Assembly: GCA_042691655.1 (NCBI GenBank)
Contig: CP170506.1
Location: forward strand, 186,001-250,000
DNA from: UBA695 sp042691655
GTDB lineage: Bacteria; Verrucomicrobiota; Verrucomicrobiia; Chthoniobacterales; Chthoniobacteraceae
Length of the DNA stretch: 64,000 nt
Reading direction: 5' to 3'
Position 1 is the first letter of the stretch, and each line of letters starts with the position of its first letter. Shown one piece after another: positions 34,454-42,274 of this stretch. A program made the position numbers and the translations under genes. The notes below the pieces were generated by a model. The model was not told the DNA's origin, made no database searches, and saw only the letters and a program-made list of their open reading frames with translations.

Positions 34454-35477
34454 CCTGGGTATGCACTTTACACAAGTGACCGCAATTAGTTGTGTTTAGG
34501 TGGGTTACCAGCGCGAAGCGATCGATAAGGGACGGGATCGATTCCGAGGGCTTGCTCTATGAGCCGGTAGAAGAGTTTGCCGCGCGAAGCCGAGGTGCGG
34601 CGGTTGAAGCGGAAGGTGAACTCGTCCAAATAGTAGTCAAGATGGCTCTGCCGAACAGCACCTTGGTGGGTACTCATCAACCAGCGTTGTAGCAACGAGA
34701 AGACCAGATGCACACGCGGCAATGCCATTTCCCCATTTGCTGCCGATAGGCGCATGGAGGTGGGATGGTGGTGGTAACTACCTTTGGCTCTTAATCCGCG
34801 ATAGCCCGACCAGTCATCGGTGCACACCATGGCCCCTGGTTCTATGGCCTCGCCAATGAAGGCTTCCAATTCGATGGCGCTGGCCGCTTGGATTTTTCGC
34901 AGTCGAATTCGTCCAATTTTGCGCTCTCCCACGCATTCCACGGCAGCTATCACCAAGGTCTTTCGGCCCGATTGACGGCCGTTTTTGCCTCTTTCGGGAG
35001 CACCAAAGTAACACTCATCGACTTCCACCGATCCACGCAAGCGTTCTCGGCCTGGCCTTACCATTGCCCGCCGCAGCTTGTGCAGCAAGCTCCATGCAGT
35101 GCGATAGCTGCCCAAACCCAAAACCCGCTGCAAGCCCATGGCGCTTGCTCCGTCCTTTTGCGTCACGACTTGCCAGATGGCTCGAAACCATAACCGCAAA
35201 GAAAGATGGCTGTCGGCGAAGATTGTTCCGGCCGTTACTGTGGTTTGGCGTAAACAGTTCCGGCAGACCCATAGCCCTCGCACAGCCCGCCATGCTTCCC
35301 TGCATCCACATCCCGAACAGCTAAAACCATTGGGCCAACGCCTCTGCGCCAGATATTCTAAACAGGCTTCCTCGCTCGAAAACCGCTCCTCCAGTTCCAT
35401 AAGAGTTCGCGGATAATCCTCGCTCATGGCCCCAAATACTACCTGTTGTACCTACTTGTGTAAAGTGCATACCCAGG
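34454..35477. mobile_element. IS1595-family element B (1,024 bp)
   Basis: Perfect 24-bp inverted repeats at 34454-34477 and 35454-35477 (starting CCTGGGTATGCACTTTACAC). An 8-bp target duplication TCTCCAGA is present at 34446-34453 and 35478-35485. Removing the element restores the palindrome CGTTCCCAATCTCCAGATTGGGAACG minus nothing, so the target was the loop of repeat R1. One intact transposase gene fills it. Confidence 0.96.
34486..35427 (-). CDS. IS1595-family (ISXO2-like) transposase, element B
   Basis: A 313-residue transposase: zinc ribbon (SCSGCGCREAW and CRNCLRQTT), first Asp in VEVDECYFGAPERG, second in VCTDDWSGYRGL, and the C-terminal HLVFSLLQRWLMSTHQGAV followed by YYLDEFTFRFNRR. 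It is only distantly related to the transposase of element A, so these are two independent insertions. Confidence 0.95.
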   Translation of the reverse strand: MSEDYPRTLMELEERFSSEEACLEYLAQRRWPNGFSCSGCGCREAWRAVRGLWVCRNCLRQTTVTAGTIFADSHLSLRLWFRAIWQVVTQKDGASAMGLQRVLGLGSYRTAWSLLHKLRRAMVRPGRERLRGSVEVDECYFGAPERGKNGRQSGRKTLVIAAVECVGERKIGRIRLRKIQAASAIELEAFIGEAIEPGAMVCTDDWSGYRGLRAKGSYHHHPTSMRLSAANGEMALPRVHLVFSLLQRWLMSTHQGAVRQSHLDYYLDEFTFRFNRRTSASRGKLFYRLIEQALGIDPVPYRSLRAGNPPKHN

Positions 35478-35590
35478 TCTCCAGATTGGGAACGTCTTTT
35501 GTCTGCGAATCTCTGATTCGTTCAGTGCGGTGATGGAATCAGAGATTCCCAGACAGGGACATTACGAATCTGGAGATTCGTAACGAGGGG
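35478..35590. repeat. Palindromic repeat R1, copy b (split by IS element B)
   Basis: The left half of the first sub-palindrome (GCCTCGTTCCCAATCTCCAG, 34433-34452) lies on the other side of IS element B. Joined, the copy is a ~125-bp palindrome: CCTCGTT...AACGAGG at the outside, AATCTCCAGATT and AATCTGGAGATT blocks, then inverted GTCTGCGAATCTCTGATTC and GAATCAGAGATTCCCAGAC at the centre. Confidence 0.85.
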
Positions 35591-35691
35591 GGGCGAGGGG
35601 GCAACCACGGGGGTAATTGCGTTAATGAGGGCGGAGGTGAATTCGCCTTTACTTTAAAAACCGGGAAGCGCATTTTTTCCACCAGCTAGCG

Positions 35692-35862
35692 CAGGCCAGC
35701 CGGGACTTAAGAACCCCGTAGAAAACGGCTGGCAATAGCCGAAACTCTATTGCCGTTTCCGGGCTATATTCCTATGGCCGGGGGGCGGCGGCGTATGTCC
35801 AGGCCACCGGCTAAAGGCCGTCGCGGCTGTTTTTCTACGGCTTCTTAACTCCCGGCCTCCTT
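35692..35862. repeat. Large inverted repeat containing R2, copy b
   Basis: The right part (35766-35862) is repeat R2. The left part (about 35696-35726, CAGCCGGGACTTAAGAA then CCCGTAGAAAA) is an imperfect inverted match to the end of R2 (TTTTCTACGG then CTTCTTAACTCCCGGC), so the whole 170-bp stretch can fold on itself. Copy a lacks this left arm. No ORF. 35591-35691 between R1 and this element shows no feature. Confidence 0.7.
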
Positions 35863-35893
35863 TCGGAATAACCCGAAGGGGGGCTCGAGTTAA
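35845..35893. terminator. Hairpin at the R2 boundary, possible bidirectional terminator
   Basis: TTAACTC (35845-35851) pairs with GAGTTAA (35887-35893) and CCTTTCGG (35859-35866) with CCGAAGGG (35873-35880). It is followed by AAAAAA, which favours termination on the minus strand. It precedes the small GYF-domain gene by about 29 bp. Confidence 0.45.
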
Positions 35894-35921
35894 AAAACTT
35901 AAGACAGCCCAAGGACGAATT

Positions 35922-36143
35922 ATGACGCCGTATGTTTCCACTCACTGGTATTATGTGGATGCCAGCGACCAAATGCTTGGCCCCTTCTGCATCGAAACTC
36001 TCGATGCCTTTTTTGTGGAGGGAATCATCTCCCTCAATACGCGGGTCCTTCGCGAAAGGGGGACGGATTTTCAGCCCTACAGCGTCATCTTCACCGACCC
36101 GGACCTGCGAATCTCTGGGGATGTGAATCCACGCTTTTACTAG
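35922..36143 (+). CDS. Small GYF_2-domain protein
   Basis: A 73-residue protein: WYYVDASDQMLGPFCIETLD followed by FFVEGIISLNTRVLRERG matches the GYF_2 module, a peptide-binding fold common in bacterial membrane proteins, where it usually precedes TM segments. Here it stands alone with no TM. The ATG at 35922 follows a purine-rich stretch (AAGGACGAATT). Its stop overlaps the convergent PBP gene stop by 4 nt. Confidence 0.75.
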   Translation: MTPYVSTHWYYVDASDQMLGPFCIETLDAFFVEGIISLNTRVLRERGTDFQPYSVIFTDPDLRISGDVNPRFY

Positions 36144-38602
36144 AATTTAATCGGTTCGGGGGCGTCGAGCTGGATATTGGTCGGCGTTTCTTCCTGCTGG
36201 GGATCAACCCCCACCGGTTTGGGCCGGACGACTTGATCGCGCGCCGGGGTGGTGGGTGTGGGAGTCGGGGTCGGCTGCGGCGCGGTGCCGTGGGTGATGG
36301 AGTGGTAGGGGTCGTCGCCCACTACGGTGGGGCCCTTGGCGTGAATGGGCTGGATGCTGCTGACGTCCACTGCCGGTTGAGGCCGGGGGATCTGCTCCTC
36401 GCCGGGAGGTAGGTCCTTTACATAGCTCTTGTTGCCGCTGTGGAGCTCGCAGACCACCTTGGGGGCCTGCTCCGGGGTGGCCCATTCGTAAATGGCCGTC
36501 GAGCGCTCGATCGGGTCGCCGCCCATCGGGTTCGGGGTGGTTTTCACGCACTTGGGGCAGATGAGCTGGCCTGTGACGGAGCAAATCTCGTAGCGTTGAA
36601 GCGTCGCCGGGCGCTCAATGGGCTGGGCGGGGAAGGAGGCGAAGCTGGCGTTCATGAAGTCGATCCAGATGGGCATGGCGATTTCGTTGGAAAACGCGCC
36701 CAGGAAGATCGGGTTGGGGGTGTCGAAGCCGGTCCAGACGCCGCAGGTCACGGCGCTGGAGTAGCCAATGAACCAGTCGTCGGTGAAGTTGTAGGCGGTG
36801 CCGGTCTTGCCGCCGAGGGGGAAGCGTTTGAGGCCGTAGCGGGTGTAGGCTTTGTCGGCGCTGCCGCGTTCGAGGGATTCGGCCAGCGCGCTGTGGATCT
36901 CCCACGCCGTGGCGGCCGAGACGACCCGGACGCGCTCGGCGGTGGCTTGCCGGTAGACGAGCGCGCCATCCTTGCGCTCCACGCGGGTGACGATGAAGGG
37001 TTTCTTGGGCCGCTCGCCGCCGTTGGGGAACATGGTGAAGGCCACGGTCATGTCCTCCAGGGTGACTTCGCTGCTGCCGAGGTAGGTGGAGGGGAAGCGG
37101 CGCAGGTCGCTCTCGATGCGGGCGCGTTTGGCCAGGTCGCACACGGCGTCAAGGCCGGTGGCGAGGCCGAGCCGGACGCTGGCGGCGTTCTTGGATTTGA
37201 GCAACGCCGCGTGGGCCGTGAGCGGGCCTTCGTACTGGTTGTCGGCGCTTTCCGGGCCCCATTCGCCGAGGATGCCGGTCATGCCGCCGATCATTACCTG
37301 GCGGTTGTCCATCGCGCTGTCCTGCCAGACGCTGCCGGGGAAGATGCCTTTTTCAAAGGCTGCCGCGTAGACGAGGGGGAGAAATTCGGTGCCCGCCGGG
37401 CGGTTGGCCAGGAGCGCGCGGTTGTACTGGTTGTGGGTGAAATCGCGGCCGCCCACAAGCGCGAGGACGCCGCCGGTGGCGTTATCGAGGGCGTAGAGCG
37501 CCCCCTGGAGGTAGTCGGGCGGGGGGAGGGGATCGTTCTCGGCGCGTTTGCGGCGGTTGCGAAAGGAGACGTCGTATTGCGAGTAGGTGGGGTGCTTGAA
37601 TTCCCGGCGCTGCTCGACTTCCTCCAGGCGCTTTTTCAGGCTCTCCTCGGCGACTTTTTGCAGCTTGGCGTCGAGTGTGGTGTAGATGCGGAAGCCGTCG
37701 CCGTAGACGTTCTCGTCGTCGCCCAGGAGCTGTGCCACCTGCTGGCGCACGAACTCCACGGCGTAGGATTCGCCGAAAATGGAGTCGAGGCGGCTTTTGA
37801 CGGCGAGCTGCTCGGCCACGGCGGCGTCGTAGGCCGGTTTTTTGATCCAGTCCAGCTCCAGCATGCGGCCCAGGATCACGTCGCGCATGTCGATGCACGC
37901 CTTGCGGTCGCGCCACGGGGAGAGCTTGTTGGGGCTCCGGAGCATTCCGGCGAGCGTGGCGCATTCGGAGAGGGTTAAGTCCCGGGCCGGTTTGCCGAAG
38001 TACCCGCGCGCCGCCGCTTCGAGGCCGAAGAACCCGCTGCCGAAGTAGACGCGGTTCAGGTAACACTCCAGGATTTTCTCCTTGGGCAAGTGGTTCTCGA
38101 TCTGCCAGGCCACGAAGGCTTCCAGGATTTTCCGGCTGAAGCTTCGGTCGCTGGGCGGCAGGACGTCGGGGAAGCTGTTGCGGGCGAGCTGCTGGGTGAT
38201 GGTCGAGGCTCCCTGGCGGATGCGGCCCGATTTCCAGTTGATCACCACGGCGCGCACGATGCCCACGAAGTCCACGCCGTGGTGCTGCCAGAAGCGGCTA
38301 TCCTCGGCGGAGACCAGGGCCGGGACGATGTAGCCGGGCATCTCGGCCAGCGAAACGGTGTCGCGGTTCTGGATGTAGATTTTGCCAAGCTGCTGGCCCG
38401 AGCGGTCGTAGACGATGCTCGCCGTTTCCATATCCTGGAGCTTGGCGAAGTCGAGAGAGGAGGCCTTGGGGCCGAACTCCTGCCAGAGATAAAACGCCCC
38501 CCCCGCTGCCGCAAGCGCCCCGATCAGCAGAAAAACCACCGGTACGAGAAACCAGGCGCGGCAGTAAAACGGTTTTTTGGGAGCGGGATCATCAGACCAC
38601 AT
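36140..38602 (-). CDS. Class A penicillin-binding protein (PBP1A-like) with degenerate transpeptidase SxxK
   Basis: An 820-residue protein with a cytoplasmic tail, one membrane span (~18-41), a GT51 transglycosylase domain with E100 in SAEDSRFWQHHGVD and GASTITQQLARN, then a transpeptidase domain. Its SxN (KSKNAAS) and KTG (GGKTGTAYNFTDDWF) motifs are intact, but the SxxK site, normally PGSxFKP, reads AGTEFLP: Ser is Thr405 and Lys is Leu408 (codons at 37379-37390). A Pro-rich C-terminal tail with PTPTPTPTTP follows. The glycosyltransferase should be active; the transpeptidase is probably not. A second, canonical PBP would have to supply crosslinking. Confidence 0.92.
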   Translation of the reverse strand: MWSDDPAPKKPFYCRAWFLVPVVFLLIGALAAAGGAFYLWQEFGPKASSLDFAKLQDMETASIVYDRSGQQLGKIYIQNRDTVSLAEMPGYIVPALVSAEDSRFWQHHGVDFVGIVRAVVINWKSGRIRQGASTITQQLARNSFPDVLPPSDRSFSRKILEAFVAWQIENHLPKEKILECYLNRVYFGSGFFGLEAAARGYFGKPARDLTLSECATLAGMLRSPNKLSPWRDRKACIDMRDVILGRMLELDWIKKPAYDAAVAEQLAVKSRLDSIFGESYAVEFVRQQVAQLLGDDENVYGDGFRIYTTLDAKLQKVAEESLKKRLEEVEQRREFKHPTYSQYDVSFRNRRKRAENDPLPPPDYLQGALYALDNATGGVLALVGGRDFTHNQYNRALLANRPAGTEFLPLVYAAAFEKGIFPGSVWQDSAMDNRQVMIGGMTGILGEWGPESADNQYEGPLTAHAALLKSKNAASVRLGLATGLDAVCDLAKRARIESDLRRFPSTYLGSSEVTLEDMTVAFTMFPNGGERPKKPFIVTRVERKDGALVYRQATAERVRVVSAATAWEIHSALAESLERGSADKAYTRYGLKRFPLGGKTGTAYNFTDDWFIGYSSAVTCGVWTGFDTPNPIFLGAFSNEIAMPIWIDFMNASFASFPAQPIERPATLQRYEICSVTGQLICPKCVKTTPNPMGGDPIERSTAIYEWATPEQAPKVVCELHSGNKSYVKDLPPGEEQIPRPQPAVDVSSIQPIHAKGPTVVGDDPYHSITHGTAPQPTPTPTPTTPARDQVVRPKPVGVDPQQEETPTNIQLDAPEPIKF

Positions 38603-38746
38603 GGTTTTGTTATTAGATCACTGATTGCCGGGAATTTCCAGCAAAGACGGGCCGTCTTGGGCGGGCACCCTGGGGGGGACGTGAAATTCGTACCTCATGC
38701 GATTTTTCTACGCTTTCCGTGTAATTCGGTTAAGAACAATGACGCT

Positions 38747-39832
38747 ATGGAAGACCACGCCTTTCTTTTCGATTTGCTCAACACGCCCAGCCCCACCGGA
38801 TTCGAGGTCCCCGGTCAGCGCAAATGGGCGGCCTACGTTCGTTCCTTTGCGGATCGTGTGGAGAACGACGCCTACGGCACCGCCTGGGCCACGCTCGACG
38901 CCCGGGCCGCGGGGGATACCAAGCCCAAGCGGATCATGTTCGAGGCCCACGCTGACGAGATCGGCTTCATCATCAAGCAGATCACCAAAGAGGGCTTCCT
39001 GCGCATCGACCGCATTGGCGGCTCCGATACGGCTACGGCCCGAGGCCGCCGCCTGGAGATCCTGGGCGATAACGGCCCGGTGCGCGGCATCATTGGCAAT
39101 ACAGCCATCCATCTTCGTAAAGACAGCCTGGGCGAGGAAAAAGCGCCCAAGATCCACGAGCTTTACGTGGATGTCGGCGCATCGAGCCCGGCTGAGGTGG
39201 CCGCGCTCGGCCTGCGCGTGGGCCATCCCGCCGTTTACGCCGACCAGGCGGAGAAGCTCGGGGGGCATTTCGTCGTCAGCCGCGCGCTCGACAACCGCAT
39301 GGGCGGCTACATTCTCTCCCAGGTTATCGCCGAGCTCAGCCAGCGCAAGGAGCAGCTCCGCTCGACGGTCTACGCCGTCAACGCGGTGCAGGAGGAGATC
39401 GGCGGCAACGGGGCGCACATGGCGGCCTACCGGATCATGCCGGACGTGTGCGTCGTGCTCGACGTGACCCACGCCACGGACACCCCTGGCATCGACGCGG
39501 CGCAGCACGGCGAGGTGAAGCTCAGCGCGGGCCCGAGCCTTACCCACGGCACGTGTAACCACCCGGTGGTGGTCGACCGCTTGATGGAAGTGGCTCAGCG
39601 GCTGAAAATTTCCGTTCAGCACGAATCCTCCTCCCGCTACAGCGGTACGGATACCGACGTGATTTTCACCACCCGCGAGGGCATCCCGAGCGCGCTCGTT
39701 TCGCTGCCGCTGCGCTACATGCATTCGGTGGTGGAAATGGTGGACCTCGACGTGGTCAACCAGGTGGTGGCGTTGCTGGTGGCGTTCGTCGAATCCGTCG
39801 AGGCGTCCGACGACTTTTCGATCAAACTATGA
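38747..39832 (+). CDS. M42 family metallopeptidase (glutamyl aminopeptidase/cellulase M family)
   Basis: A 361-residue enzyme. Zinc and catalytic features are visible: H in FEAHADEIGF, D in SRALDNRMGG, E-E in NAVQEEIGGNG, D in VLDVTHATDTPG and H in RYMHSVVEMV. This is the cocatalytic zinc aminopeptidase fold, usually a dodecamer in the cytoplasm. The ATG at 38747 follows the real start of the fold. Its stop overlaps the response-regulator start by 4 nt. Confidence 0.93.
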   Translation: MEDHAFLFDLLNTPSPTGFEVPGQRKWAAYVRSFADRVENDAYGTAWATLDARAAGDTKPKRIMFEAHADEIGFIIKQITKEGFLRIDRIGGSDTATARGRRLEILGDNGPVRGIIGNTAIHLRKDSLGEEKAPKIHELYVDVGASSPAEVAALGLRVGHPAVYADQAEKLGGHFVVSRALDNRMGGYILSQVIAELSQRKEQLRSTVYAVNAVQEEIGGNGAHMAAYRIMPDVCVVLDVTHATDTPGIDAAQHGEVKLSAGPSLTHGTCNHPVVVDRLMEVAQRLKISVQHESSSRYSGTDTDVIFTTREGIPSALVSLPLRYMHSVVEMVDLDVVNQVVALLVAFVESVEASDDFSIKL

Positions 39833-40491
39833 CCGAACCCGCCCGCGTGTTGATCGTTGATGATCATCCGCTTTTGCGTGGCGGTCTTGCGCAGATGATT
39901 GGCCAGGACCCGGGGCTCGCCCTCTTTGGAGAGGCGGGCGATGCCGGGGGCGTGATTCTGGCGGTGGATAGCGATCCGCCGCCGGACCTGGTGATCCTCG
40001 ATCTGATGCTGGGCAACCAGGACGGGCTGGAGCTGATCAAGCAAATCGGCATGCTGCGGCCCGGACTGCCGATCCTCGTTATTTCCATGCACGAGGAGTG
40101 GGTCTACGCCGAGCGGGCGCTCCGGGCGGGGGCCTCGGGCTACATCATGAAGAAAGAGCTGGCTTCGGTGGTGCTCCAGGCGATCCACATCGTGCTCGAC
40201 GGGGAGATTTACCTGAGCAGCCGGATGCGCGTGTTCCTGGAGGAAAAAGGGCTCATTCCCGATGCCGTGCGCGCGCAGGTGCCGCTGGCCGATCCACCGC
40301 TCTCCGACCGCGAACTGCATGTCTACCGCCTCATCGGCGCGGGCCTCTCCACCAAGCAGGTGGCGGGCGTGCTCCACTTAAGCATCAAGACGATCGAGAC
40401 CTACCGCGAGAACCTTAAAATCAAGCTGCAGCTGTCCAACGCGGCGGCGCTGGTGCGTTCGGCCCGGGACTGGGTTGGTAAGACGGGGTAG
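39829..40491 (+). CDS. NarL/FixJ-family response regulator
   Basis: A 220-residue regulator: receiver domain with VDDHPLLRGG (acidic pair), the phospho-acceptor Asp in VILDLMLGNQDG, the Thr/Ser position at VISMHEE and Lys in YIMKKEL; LuxR-type HTH at the end (LSDRELHVYRLIGAGLSTKQ, then HLSIKTIETYRENLKIKL). No histidine kinase is nearby. It is translationally coupled to the M42 peptidase gene by ATGA overlap. Confidence 0.94.
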   Translation: MTEPARVLIVDDHPLLRGGLAQMIGQDPGLALFGEAGDAGGVILAVDSDPPPDLVILDLMLGNQDGLELIKQIGMLRPGLPILVISMHEEWVYAERALRAGASGYIMKKELASVVLQAIHIVLDGEIYLSSRMRVFLEEKGLIPDAVRAQVPLADPPLSDRELHVYRLIGAGLSTKQVAGVLHLSIKTIETYRENLKIKLQLSNAAALVRSARDWVGKTG

Positions 40492-40499
40492 GGGACCGT

Positions 40500-41288
40500 T
40501 TGGTCAAGGCTGCCGGGGAAACCCTGATAAAAACATTGATCCCGGGGCGGGGTCTGCCCAAAATCGGCGCGAAAGTGGAGGTTTTCGCAAAGTTGAAGGT
40601 ATTCTTATTTGGTTTGGGGCGGCTGGCCCTTGTCCTGGGGGGGCTGTGTTGCTCGTCCCTATCCGTTCTGAGCGCCGGGGAGCCTGACGCGCGCCATCCG
40701 TTGGTGGATCTCGGCGCGGTGCCGGGCCTTAAGATCGAGCTGGCCTACGCGAGTTCGGCGAATTGTGTGCAGCGGCCGGTTTACCCGCAGGATGCCCATG
40801 CCTGGGCGGACCCGCGCGTGGCCGAATGCCTGGAATACGCGGCGGCCACGCTGGCGATGCAGGGCTGCCGCCTGGTGCTCCTGGATGCTTACCGGCCGCC
40901 GTGGGCCGTGGAGCGGCTCTGGGAGATCGGCCGGGCGATGAATCTCGATATCCGCTATCTCTCTAACCCCGCCGGGCGCGGCAGCGATCACAGCCGGGGC
41001 GCGGCGGTGGACGTGACGATGGAGCGCATCGACGGAAGCCCCGTGGAGATGCCCTGCCGGTTCGACGAATTCAGCGAAATGGCCTGGATTGATTGCCCGC
41101 ACGTCACCCGCCTGGCGGCGGCCAACCGGGATCTGCTCTGCCTGGCGATGGAGGCCGCCGGGTTCAAGGTCCACCCCGAGGAGTGGTGGCACTACGTCAT
41201 CCCCGAGGCCCGGGCGAACCCGATTTTTTTCTTAAGCCTGCAAACCGGCGAAGCCGCCGCACGGCATTCGCAGCGCGCGAAGCGTTAG
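40500..41288 (+). CDS. D-alanyl-D-alanine dipeptidase (VanX/DdpX type), exported
   Basis: The peptidase M15D core contains LLDAYRPPWAVERL, the zinc ligands in SDHSRGAAVDVTM (His and Asp) and HPEEWWHY (catalytic Glu and His). It cleaves D-Ala-D-Ala or related muropeptide dipeptides. An N-terminal hydrophobic stretch (VFLFGLGRLALVLGGLCC) is a signal sequence. The first possible start is TTG 40500, but TTG 40593 with GGAGG upstream would place the signal peptide at the N-terminus and is plausible. A resistance role is not implied; chromosomal copies recycle cell wall. Confidence 0.88.
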   Translation: MVKAAGETLIKTLIPGRGLPKIGAKVEVFAKLKVFLFGLGRLALVLGGLCCSSLSVLSAGEPDARHPLVDLGAVPGLKIELAYASSANCVQRPVYPQDAHAWADPRVAECLEYAAATLAMQGCRLVLLDAYRPPWAVERLWEIGRAMNLDIRYLSNPAGRGSDHSRGAAVDVTMERIDGSPVEMPCRFDEFSEMAWIDCPHVTRLAAANRDLLCLAMEAAGFKVHPEEWWHYVIPEARANPIFFLSLQTGEAAARHSQRAKR

Positions 41289-41304
41289 GGAGAAACTGGC
41301 TAGA

Positions 41305-42177
41305 CTAGGCTGCCCGGTTTTTCCGTCGCCGCCGCGCCCACCAGAGCACCCCGAGCCCCGCTCCGGCCATGGCCAGGGTGGAGGGTTCGGGAACGGCGCT
41401 CGCCATGACTTCCTCGATCTCCGTGGCGTACTCGGAGATATCGATGATGTAACTGTAGTAAGTGGTAGTGCCATTCTTGGTGCTGCTGCCGGTGGCCTCC
41501 AGAACACCGGCGAGGACCCAGGAACCTGTCGTACTATCATAATAGAATGCGGCACCTCCCGAGTCTCCTGTAATCACGGCTGTGCTGCCGCTGGTGGCAA
41601 CAAAATCCGTGCTGGTATAACCCGAGAGTGTAATCGAAGTGCCGGTCGTGTAAACCGTAGCGGTGCCCCACGATTCCGAACCGCCGCCGTTGCCAACCAG
41701 AACCACAGTGGAATTGGTGGAAACCGAGCTGGAGGAAAGACTCAGCGTGGGAAGATCGATGGTGGCCGAATCCCCAACATAGATCATGGCCAGGTCCGAA
41801 TCCCCGATGTAAACGATGGTTCCGGAGACGATGGTGTAAGTGGAGCCTGAAAGGGTGAATGTCCCGCTGTAGCTGGTGCCTGAAACGACGTGCGCGGCGG
41901 TGATAATCCACCCGTTGCCAAGGTAGATAAAGGAGCAACTGTTGATGGAGCCTACATAGTCCCAGCCCGTGATTCCCTCGCTGTCGTTGGAGGTGCCCCA
42001 GCCGCTCGAGAAGTCAAGGGTGCCCGAAGTCCAAGGCCCCCTGCTGCTGCTTGTAACCGTGGTCGGTTCTGTGGTGTTGTAGGTTGTTGAGCTGGTGCTG
42101 ATTTCAGCCACGCCAAAGGCCGATGAGCAGAAGGCAAGAGCTGCCAGGAGGGTAAGGAGGAGAGGGTGCGTGCGCAT
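41305..42177 (-). CDS. Secreted trypsin-like serine protease with PEP-CTERM sorting tail
   Basis: A 290-residue S1-type protease. Signal peptide (LLLTLLAALAFCSSAFG), His in ITAAHVVSG, Asp in IGDSDLAMI and Ser in GDSGGAAFY complete the triad. The body is very Ser/Thr-rich. The C-terminus has the PEP-CTERM signature VPEPST, a hydrophobic helix (LAMAGAGLGVLWW) and a basic end (ARRRRKNRAA), making it a predicted substrate of the exosortase at 1443-2501. The ATG at 42177 opens the signal peptide. Convergent with the VanX-like gene. Confidence 0.92.
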   Translation of the reverse strand: MRTHPLLLTLLAALAFCSSAFGVAEISTSSTTYNTTEPTTVTSSSRGPWTSGTLDFSSGWGTSNDSEGITGWDYVGSINSCSFIYLGNGWIITAAHVVSGTSYSGTFTLSGSTYTIVSGTIVYIGDSDLAMIYVGDSATIDLPTLSLSSSSVSTNSTVVLVGNGGGSESWGTATVYTTGTSITLSGYTSTDFVATSGSTAVITGDSGGAAFYYDSTTGSWVLAGVLEATGSSTKNGTTTYYSYIIDISEYATEIEEVMASAVPEPSTLAMAGAGLGVLWWARRRRKNRAA

Positions 42178-42274
42178 ACCGGTATGCACAGGTTGTCCCC
42201 CATAAATGGGGGGTCTGTCCACCGGAAATGACAAGCTTAATGAAAACTTAACGAATCCTTAATAGCCGGATCGG

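Noticed and set aside
35922..36143. GYF_2-domain protein as a fragment of a larger broken gene
   Set aside because: The module is complete, it has its own start with purine-rich leader, and no continuation exists in other frames before the PBP stop.
36440..37978. A 512-codon open frame antisense to the PBP gene
   Set aside because: It is the complementary strand of a strongly supported protein in a GC-rich gene, where long antisense frames are common; its translation has no family signature.
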